A stretch of DNA of 15,556 nucleotides from Actinomycetes bacterium (lineage in GTDB: Bacteria > Actinomycetota > Acidimicrobiia > Acidimicrobiales > RAAP-2), in contig JAJYZN010000050.1 of assembly GCA_021799915.1 (NCBI GenBank), forward strand, positions 1 to 15,556, in the 5' to 3' direction. The notes beneath the pieces are model-generated. The model did no database searches, had not been told where the DNA came from, and saw only the letters and a list, made by a program, of their open reading frames with translations. The translations under genes were made by a program, and so were the position numbers. Shown here piece by piece: positions 10,192 through 15,556 of the stretch. How positions within the stretch are numbered: the stretch's first letter is position 1; each line of letters opens with the position of its first letter.

Positions 10192-11356
10192 AGCCCTTCA
10201 CGGCCCCGGACCAGAAGAAGCCCACGTGGCCTCCGTGGTAGGCGGCCAGCGCAGGACGATCCCAGTGCAGCCAGAGGCGGTGGGCCTGGCCGAACGATGA
10301 CATCCGATCGGCCAGGCCACCGAATATGTAGCGGCGCTCGAACGGGACGGCGCAGGGCATGGCCAGCGGGGACACCACCCGGTGCACGTCGTCGGCGACG
10401 CTCCCCAGGGCCCCGAACTCCGCTGCCCGCCGGGCGATGTCCGGCGGGCTGTGCCGACGAAACACGTCGGGCAGGTCGACCACCGGCACCCCGGCGATCA
10501 CGCAGGCCAGACCGCCGTCGAGCGAGGCCGCCAGCGAGCACACCAGCGCGCCGAGGGACTGCCCGCTGACACCTACTTCATTGGCCCCATACCGGTCTCG
10601 GATCCAGCGGATGAGGCGTCGCAGGTCCCACGTCGCCTGAGCCATCCCGTGCATGCTGTCGACCAGGTCGATGGTCATGAGATCCTCGCCACGCACCCGA
10701 CCCGACGCCCGCGGTCCGTGCAGCGGCAGCACCAGTACGGCGACGCCGATCCCCCGACGCTGCAGGTCGGCCGCCCGGAAGGAGCGGAGGTCGACCCAGG
10801 GGCGTTGGCCCATCCCGAACCCGTGGACGCAGACGAGCCAGGACGCTCGGCTGCCACCGGGGGCCGGTGAGACCCACGCATGGACCGTGCGGTTGGCGAC
10901 GTGCTCCAGCCAGCGGGCCCTCCCCGGCTCGTCCGAGTAGGGCTCCCAACCACTCGCGAACGTCACGTGCTCGAAGCCATGGCCGGCGACGGCGTGGACG
11001 TCGTCGGGCGGCGGTGGGTCTTGGTGGTAATCGGTCGGTCGTTCCAGCCAACCCCGCTCTTCGAAGAGGGCGCGCGCCGCTTGGAGGTCGGCCGAAGCCG
11101 GCGCGTAGTCCTCCTCGGAGGGCAGCAGATCGGGATGGCGGAGCGCCGCGATCAACACCTCGTCCAGCAAGGCCTGAGCCGCAAGGCCGGGGGTCGTGCG
11201 TACGGCGATGACGTGGTCGTCGGGTGCCATACCGGCAGTCCGGCGGCGGCTCCGGAGCAGGAATCCGGCGACACGGGGCCCGGCCCGGGCCACCCCCAGG
11301 ATCCGGGGATCGATCGAGAGCCCCCACGGGAGACCGGACCGGGCACCACCCGGCAC
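10142..11356 (-). CDS. Alpha/beta hydrolase family protein
   Basis: This is 404 residues if it starts at GTG 11356. No start has a Shine-Dalgarno, ATG 11230 (362 residues) is an alternative, and the frame stays open up to 11602 inside the PIG-L gene. Hydrolase features, numbered from GTG 11356, are a strand ending CVHGFGMG (H178-G179), a second loop LPLHGPR, the nucleophile elbow G265-Q-S267-L-G269, a likely acid D350 in FGGLADRM, and a likely catalytic histidine H374 or H377 in AAYHGGHVGFF. All elements of a working triad are therefore visible. No secretion signal is clear; residues 17-40 are only moderately hydrophobic and basic. The substrate is unknown. It lies 49 bp after the PIG-L gene on the same strand, so the two are probably co-transcribed. 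Its 3' end overlaps the WS/DGAT gene by 50 bp, which puts a lipid enzyme opposite a possible esterase. Confidence 0.78.
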   Translation of the reverse strand: MPGGARSGLPWGLSIDPRILGVARAGPRVAGFLLRSRRRTAGMAPDDHVIAVRTTPGLAAQALLDEVLIAALRHPDLLPSEEDYAPASADLQAARALFEERGWLERPTDYHQDPPPPDDVHAVAGHGFEHVTFASGWEPYSDEPGRARWLEHVANRTVHAWVSPAPGGSRASWLVCVHGFGMGQRPWVDLRSFRAADLQRRGIGVAVLVLPLHGPRASGRVRGEDLMTIDLVDSMHGMAQATWDLRRLIRWIRDRYGANEVGVSGQSLGALVCSLAASLDGGLACVIAGVPVVDLPDVFRRHSPPDIARRAAEFGALGSVADDVHRVVSPLAMPCAVPFERRYIFGGLADRMSSFGQAHRLWLHWDRPALAAYHGGHVGFFWSGAVKGFTADALESSFPGSRRS

Positions 11357-11405
11357 GCCGCCGGAGCCGGCGCCGGGGATCCGATCCGGTGCCGCGGGAT
11401 CCGGG

Positions 11406-12224
11406 TCAGGCCAGCCCGGCAAAGAGGTCCTCCTCGGGCAACCCCGCCCCGGTCCGATCCCGAGCCCGGACGTAGTGCTCGACCGAGAAGATCTCCGAGT
11501 ACAGCGGGAGACCCAGGTCGATGAAGAAGGCGATGTCCTCCTGGCTCCGGTGGGCGCCCAGGGCGGCGAACTTCGTGGCCACCACCTCCGAACAGTCCAC
11601 ACCGGCGGCGATCAGGGCATCCTCGGTGCCCAGCTCGGAGGCCCCCTCCAGCCATCCGGGCAGGGCCACGCCGTACGACGAGGCCAGCTCCACGAACCCG
11701 GCCAGGGCCGAACGGGGGACCGTCACGTAGTAGAGCTTGGAAGGGATCCCCGTGGCGTCGGTGGCGGCCACGGTGATCCGGTGGGCTTGGACGTGGTCGG
11801 GGTGCCCGTAGAAGCCGTCGGCGTCGTACGTCACCACGACGTCAGGACGGTAGAGCTCCATCAGCTCACCGAGCCGGGTCGACGCCTCGGCCGTCGGGAC
11901 GGAGGCGAAGGCGCCCGGTGCACTGTTCTGCGGCCACCCGGTCATGCCCGAGTCGTGGTAGCCGAGCCGCTCGAGGTGCGTCACCCCGAGGATCCGGCAG
12001 CTCTCTTCCAGGTCTCGGCGGCGGATCCGGGCCACCTCACCCGGATCGTGACCAGGTTCTCCCGGGGTCACTCCTCGGGGCCCGAACCCCAGCTCGCCAC
12101 CCGTGCACGTCACCACGACGGTCTCGATCCCCCGTGCCGCGCATCGGGCCAGCACCCCGCCGGTGAACAGCGCCTCGTCGTCGGGGTGGGCGTGGACCGC
12201 CATCAGGGTGAGCTCGCCCTTCAC
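11406..12224 (-). CDS. PIG-L family deacetylase (MshB/Mca-like zinc amidase)
   Basis: This is a 272-residue protein. It starts with the family zinc motif AVHAHPDDE (H13, D16 as ligands, D15 as likely general base), continues with VVVTCTGGELG, and has the second motif YGHPDHVQAH (H141, H144, H148). This is the metal-dependent LmbE/PIG-L fold that removes acetyl or similar groups from glucosamine-type substrates. In actinobacteria the best known members are MshB (mycothiol biosynthesis) and Mca (mycothiol conjugate amidase). The opening resembles both, but I cannot assign either from sequence alone, and other sugar or secondary-metabolite deacetylases share these motifs. GTG 12224 is preferred because TAACCT sits exactly 6 nt before it; ATG 12203 is a possible internal start that would leave only two residues ahead of the first motif. 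It is the first gene of a likely operon with the alpha/beta hydrolase and diverges from the S53 peptidase gene. Confidence 0.88.
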   Translation of the reverse strand: MKGELTLMAVHAHPDDEALFTGGVLARCAARGIETVVVTCTGGELGFGPRGVTPGEPGHDPGEVARIRRRDLEESCRILGVTHLERLGYHDSGMTGWPQNSAPGAFASVPTAEASTRLGELMELYRPDVVVTYDADGFYGHPDHVQAHRITVAATDATGIPSKLYYVTVPRSALAGFVELASSYGVALPGWLEGASELGTEDALIAAGVDCSEVVATKFAALGAHRSQEDIAFFIDLGLPLYSEIFSVEHYVRARDRTGAGLPEEDLFAGLA

Positions 12225-12230
12225 GGGCCC

Positions 12231-12236
12231 AGGTTA
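12231..12236 (-). promoter_or_regulatory. -10 element TAACCT of a probable leaderless promoter (PIG-L gene)
   Basis: On the minus strand TAACCT is followed by GGGCCC (6 nt) and the GTG at 12224. No Shine-Dalgarno is present. Confidence 0.5.
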
Positions 12237-12285
12237 TGCGGACCCGGCCCCGGATCGGCGGGCCCTGAACAGGACAAGGTGGGAG

Positions 12286-12291
12286 TACCGT
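12286..12291 (+). promoter_or_regulatory. -10 element TACCGT of a probable leaderless promoter (S53 peptidase)
   Basis: TACCGT is followed by 6 nt and then GTG 12298. No Shine-Dalgarno is present, and no earlier in-frame start is seen. It lies in a 73-bp divergent spacer shared with the PIG-L promoter. Confidence 0.5.
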
Positions 12292-12297
12292 GGCCCT

Positions 12298-15200
12298 GTG
12301 GCCGAGCGAGCCGATGCGCCCCGAGGGGGGGGATGGGGATGGGGTGCGGCCACCGTGGCCGTGGCCTCGGCGGTGGTAGTGGCCGCGCTGATCGCCGCCG
12401 GACCCGTCGGCGGCGGGGGAAGCGCCCGACGCGCCGGACCCGCCCCGCTGGACCGGTCGGCGCGACCGGTCGGGTCAGGCACCGCACCGGCCCGGGCGCG
12501 ACCGACGCCGGCGCCCGCCGGGAGCCGGCTGGTAGCCGTAGGGGCCGCACCGTCAATCCCCGCCGGTGCCACGGCCATCGGCCCCCTCCCCTCGTCGGCC
12601 GCCGTCGACCTCGAGGTGGTCCTCCGCCCCCGGAACCCCGGTGCGCTGGCCCGGTTCGTGGCCGCGGTGTCGACCCCCTCGTCCCGCTCGTACCGCCACT
12701 ACTTGGCCCGAGGGGCCTTCGCCCGTCGGTTCGGCCCGACACGTTCGGCCGTCTCGGGAGTCCGGTCGGTCCTGGCCGCCTCGGGGTTGCGCGTCGGGCC
12801 GGTCTCGCCCGACGGCCTGCTGCTCGGCGCCCAGGGGTCGGCCGGGCGGGTGGCGGCCGCCCTCCACGTCGCCTTCGAGCGCTACCGGCTGCCCGGCGGG
12901 CGGGTGGCCTACGCCGCCGAGCGGGCTCCGAGCCTCCCGGCGGCGGTGGCCGATCACGTGGTCGCCGTGAGCGGGATGAGCGACATCGCCCGGGACACCC
13001 CGATGCTGTCCAAGCCGGGCGGCGCGAGGCCGGCCTCGCCCGGCATAGACGGGTCCACGACCGGGTCCGTTGTCGGTTCGACGGTGGGTCCCGCGGCCCG
13101 GTCCACGGTGGGGTCAACGGCCGTCCCCGGGGCGACGGGCCCCACGGCGTGCGCCACAGCGTCCACCACGGCCTCGAACGACAGCTCGTACACCTGGACA
13201 CAGCTGGCCGCCGCCTACGGGTTCACCACCGCCTACAGCGCCGGTCACCTCGGGGCCGGCGAGACCGTCGGGCTGTTCGAGCTGGCGCCCTACACACCCT
13301 CGTTCGTCGCCACGTTCGAGAGCTGCTACGCACTGCCGGCGGGCGACAGCTACGCCCCGGTGACCAACGTCGCCGTAGACGGTGGGCCCGGCGCCGGAAC
13401 GGGGACAGACGAAGCCATCTTGGACATCCAAGACGTCCTGGGACTCGCCCCGCTGGCCCACGTCGTGGTTTACGGCGCACCCAACACCAACACCGGGCTC
13501 CTCGACACCTACGACCGCATGGCCACCGACGACACCGTGGACGTCATGAGCACCAGCTGGGGCGAGTGCGAGCTGGACGAGACATCGGGGGTGGCGCTGG
13601 GCGAGAACGAGATCTTCGCCGAGGCCGCGGCCCAGGGCCAGACCGTGTTCGCCGCCTCGGGGGACCAGGGTTCGGACAGCTGCTACACATCGACCCACAA
13701 CACAACGAAGCTGGCCGTCGACGATCCGGCCAGCCAGCCCTACGTGACCGGCGTCGGTGGCACCTCGCTCACCACACTTGGCGCCCCTCCCACCACCGCC
13801 CCGACCGAGTCGGTCTGGAACGAGGGCGGCGGCGCCGGCGGCGGCGGCGTGTCGGTGCGGTGGGCCAAGCCGGCGTGGCAGGACGTCGCCGGATCGGCCC
13901 CGCCCACACCCGGCACCTGCTCGGTGTCCCCGGGCACGTCGGCCACCACCACCTCGTGCCGCCAGGTTCCCGACGTGTCGGCGTCGGCCAACCCGTACCA
14001 CGGCGACATCATCTACCACAACGGGTGGACCCCCATCGGGGGCACGAGCGCCGCCGCACCGCTCTGGGCCGCGCTGGCCGCTCTGGGCGACGAGACCTGC
14101 GGGGGGAGTGGGCGGGGATGGGGGTTTGCCAACCCGATGCTGTACTCCCTTGGGACGTCGGGGGGAGGTGACTACTACGACATCACTTCGGGGAACAACG
14201 ACCTGAACGGCACCCACGGTACGCTCTACACCGCCGGGGTGGGTTGGGACAACGCATCGGGCTGGGGCGCGCCTGACGGCACCAAGCTCCTGGCGGCGGC
14301 GTGCCAGCCCTCGGTGCTCACACCCGGTGTCGCCGCCTCGCCGGCGGCCGCCGGGGCGACCGGGGCCACGTACTCGATCGGGTTCACGACCTCGTCGGGC
14401 GGGGGCTTGTCCCCCGGCGAGATGGTCACCGTGGCCGCACCTCCGGGCACCACCCTCCCGACCACAGCGTCGGACTACACCCTGGACGCCCCGGCCGGCA
14501 CCCCGGTGGCCGTGACCGGGGTCTCGGTGTTGCGCACCGCCGGCTCGTCCACCACAAACACCGCCGTGGTCACCGTGGGAGCGAGCGTGGCGGGGTCCAC
14601 GGCGGTGGAGCTGAGGGTGACCGGGGTGACGAACACCACCCGTGCCGGGTCGGCGACCCTCTCGGTCGCCACCACCACCGACGGCGTCCCGGCCACCGCC
14701 GACTACACCATCGTTCCCGGCCCGGTCGACGCCGCGACGTCCTCGATCGCGGCCGCCGCGCCGTCGGTCACGGCCGGTGGTTCGGCGACCGGGACCGTGA
14801 CCGTCGTGCTCCACGACGCTTGGGGGAACCCGGTGGGCGGGGCGACAGTGACCCTCACCGCCCCGCCGGGGACCTCGGCCAAGGTGAGCCCTCCGAGCAC
14901 CACCACGACGTCGGGGGGTGGTGCGGTCGGTTCGGCGACGTTCACCGTGAGCGACGTCGTGAGCGAAGCGGTCCCCTTCTCGGCGACGGTCACCTCCGAC
15001 GCCGACCTCGCCGTGGGCTCGTCCACCGTGGACTTCACCGCCCTCACCGCCGCGTCGGCCGACGCCAGCCCAGCCGTGGCCGGCGGTTCCAGCACCATCA
15101 CCGCCTCGGCGACGCTGCCGGCGGCCGGAGGGCTGGACCCCGGGTCGACCCTCACCGTCCTGGCGCCGGCCGGGACCTCGCTCCCGACGACGCCCACCGA

Positions 15201-15556
15201 CTACACAGTGACCGTCTCGGGCACGCCGATCGCGCTGGCCTCGGTCCTGGCCGCTCCGGGCGGTGCCGGCGCCTCCACCGACAAGGCCACGCTCACCCTG
15301 GGCTCGAACCCGGTCGCCGGTGGTGCCGTCGTCACCGTCAAGGTGACCGGGGCCGTCCTTCCCTCCACCGGCGCGGGCCTGAGTTCGGGCGGGGCGGCCC
15401 CGTTCCTGGCCCTGGCCACGTCGTCGGACCCGGTACCGGTCTCGGCTCTCCTCACCATCGGGACCGGCCCGCCGGCGGCCTCGTGCTCGGAGGTGGTGCC
15501 GGCTGCGATGTCGGCGCCCGCCGACGGTGTCACCACTGACAGAGTGACCGTGACCC
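12298..15556 (+). CDS. Secreted S53 (sedolisin) serine-carboxyl peptidase with Ig-like tail (3' end beyond window)
   Basis: 1086 codons are visible with no stop. GTG 12298 gives a basic N-terminus and one hydrophobic segment (about 17-35), a signal peptide or anchor. Residues about 105-250 match the pro-kumamolisin activation domain (PF09286). A Ser/Thr/Gly-rich linker (about 255-296) separates it from the catalytic domain (about 298-670). That domain keeps the sedolisin set: E372 and D376 in DEAILDIQ, the oxyanion D456 in SGDQGSD, and the nucleophile S584 in GGTSAAAPLW. The calcium-site region DITSGNND (from D628) and AGVGWDNASGWG are also present. It is therefore probably an active, self-processed, acid-favouring endopeptidase outside the cell. 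From about residue 672 the chain becomes Ala/Thr/Val/Gly-rich beta-type modules, with one module recurring 242 residues later (LSPG at 704, LDPG at 946). A middle module (about 803-915) has the VTVVLHDAWGNPVGGATVTL pattern of bacterial Ig-like domains. Confidence 0.92.
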   Translation, partial: MAERADAPRGGGWGWGAATVAVASAVVVAALIAAGPVGGGGSARRAGPAPLDRSARPVGSGTAPARARPTPAPAGSRLVAVGAAPSIPAGATAIGPLPSSAAVDLEVVLRPRNPGALARFVAAVSTPSSRSYRHYLARGAFARRFGPTRSAVSGVRSVLAASGLRVGPVSPDGLLLGAQGSAGRVAAALHVAFERYRLPGGRVAYAAERAPSLPAAVADHVVAVSGMSDIARDTPMLSKPGGARPASPGIDGSTTGSVVGSTVGPAARSTVGSTAVPGATGPTACATASTTASNDSSYTWTQLAAAYGFTTAYSAGHLGAGETVGLFELAPYTPSFVATFESCYALPAGDSYAPVTNVAVDGGPGAGTGTDEAILDIQDVLGLAPLAHVVVYGAPNTNTGLLDTYDRMATDDTVDVMSTSWGECELDETSGVALGENEIFAEAAAQGQTVFAASGDQGSDSCYTSTHNTTKLAVDDPASQPYVTGVGGTSLTTLGAPPTTAPTESVWNEGGGAGGGGVSVRWAKPAWQDVAGSAPPTPGTCSVSPGTSATTTSCRQVPDVSASANPYHGDIIYHNGWTPIGGTSAAAPLWAALAALGDETCGGSGRGWGFANPMLYSLGTSGGGDYYDITSGNNDLNGTHGTLYTAGVGWDNASGWGAPDGTKLLAAACQPSVLTPGVAASPAAAGATGATYSIGFTTSSGGGLSPGEMVTVAAPPGTTLPTTASDYTLDAPAGTPVAVTGVSVLRTAGSSTTNTAVVTVGASVAGSTAVELRVTGVTNTTRAGSATLSVATTTDGVPATADYTIVPGPVDAATSSIAAAAPSVTAGGSATGTVTVVLHDAWGNPVGGATVTLTAPPGTSAKVSPPSTTTTSGGGAVGSATFTVSDVVSEAVPFSATVTSDADLAVGSSTVDFTALTAASADASPAVAGGSSTITASATLPAAGGLDPGSTLTVLAPAGTSLPTTPTDYTVTVSGTPIALASVLAAPGGAGASTDKATLTLGSNPVAGGAVVTVKVTGAVLPSTGAGLSSGGAAPFLALATSSDPVPVSALLTIGTGPPAASCSEVVPAAMSAPADGVTTDRVTVT
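14311..15480 (+). repeat. Repeated Ig-like modules in the S53 peptidase tail
   Basis: Within the tail, the segment with LSPG, APPGTTLPTT and SDYT (coding bases about 14407-14478) recurs as LDPG, APAGTSLPTT and TDYT (about 15133-15204), an offset of exactly 726 bp. The similarity is clear at protein level and partial at DNA level, so the duplication is old or under selection for fold only. Confidence 0.7.

Noticed and set aside
11196..14171. A 991-codon open frame on the plus strand
   Set aside because: It runs antisense to the hydrolase and PIG-L genes and out of frame with the S53 peptidase, whose active-site motifs are intact. Its translation is Arg/Gly/Pro-rich with no domain, as expected for a GC-rich shadow frame.
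13114..14814. A 566-codon open frame on the minus strand
   Set aside because: It lies wholly opposite the S53 catalytic and Ig-like coding sequence and has low-complexity Gly/Arg/Val content. It is a shadow of the real gene.

Overview
The window is very GC-rich, with codons that strongly prefer G or C in the third position, frequent GTG starts and tightly packed genes. Several gene families present are typical of high-GC Actinomycetota: a WS/DGAT acyltransferase, a PIG-L deacetylase of the mycothiol-enzyme type, a long-form S-adenosylhomocysteine hydrolase and an S53 peptidase with an Ig-like tail. My best guess is an environmental actinobacterium, perhaps Acidimicrobiia-like. That placement is inference from gene content and is not proven. 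I see no tRNA, rRNA, CRISPR array, insertion sequence, phage gene or integrase, so this looks like chromosomal backbone with several cell-surface and secreted proteins.

Layout. 1-558 (+) is the 3' part of a nitroreductase. 690-2087 (+) is an amidohydrolase-2 family enzyme. It converges on, and overlaps by 30 bp, an ice-binding-like (DUF3494) surface protein at 2058-3161 (-). Upstream of that gene lie about 330 bp without a gene, holding a hairpin-rich leader, a GC-rich stem-loop and a 22-bp tandem duplication. The duplication runs into the stop codon of a 737-residue secreted alpha/beta-hydrolase lipoprotein (3493-5706, -). Diverging from it is ahcY (5953-7422, +), whose 246-bp leader can fold into a pseudoknot. 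Next come a small four-helix membrane protein (7476-8054, +), a convergent FxsA-family membrane protein with a Pro-rich tail (8118-8684, -), and a divergent WS/DGAT acyltransferase (8773-10191, +). The acyltransferase overlaps by 50 bp the end of a minus-strand pair: a PIG-L deacetylase (11406-12224) followed by an alpha/beta hydrolase (10142-11356). Diverging from the PIG-L gene is an S53 (sedolisin) peptidase (12298 to the window end, incomplete) with a complete catalytic set and a repeated Ig-like tail.

How the genes fit together. There is no single obvious pathway. AhcY clears S-adenosylhomocysteine in the methyl cycle. WS/DGAT stores acyl-CoA as wax ester or triacylglycerol. Three large products (ice-binding-like protein, lipoprotein hydrolase, S53 peptidase) are exported. 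The PIG-L and hydrolase genes probably form a two-gene operon.

Translation signals fall into two groups. The amidohydrolase, ice-binding and ahcY genes have clear Shine-Dalgarno sequences and leaders. Four other genes (lipoprotein hydrolase, WS/DGAT, PIG-L, S53) have no Shine-Dalgarno but carry a TANNNT hexamer exactly 6 nt before the start codon, as expected for leaderless transcripts. The least explained and most interesting signals are the ahcY leader pseudoknot and the hairpin-rich leader of the ice-binding gene.
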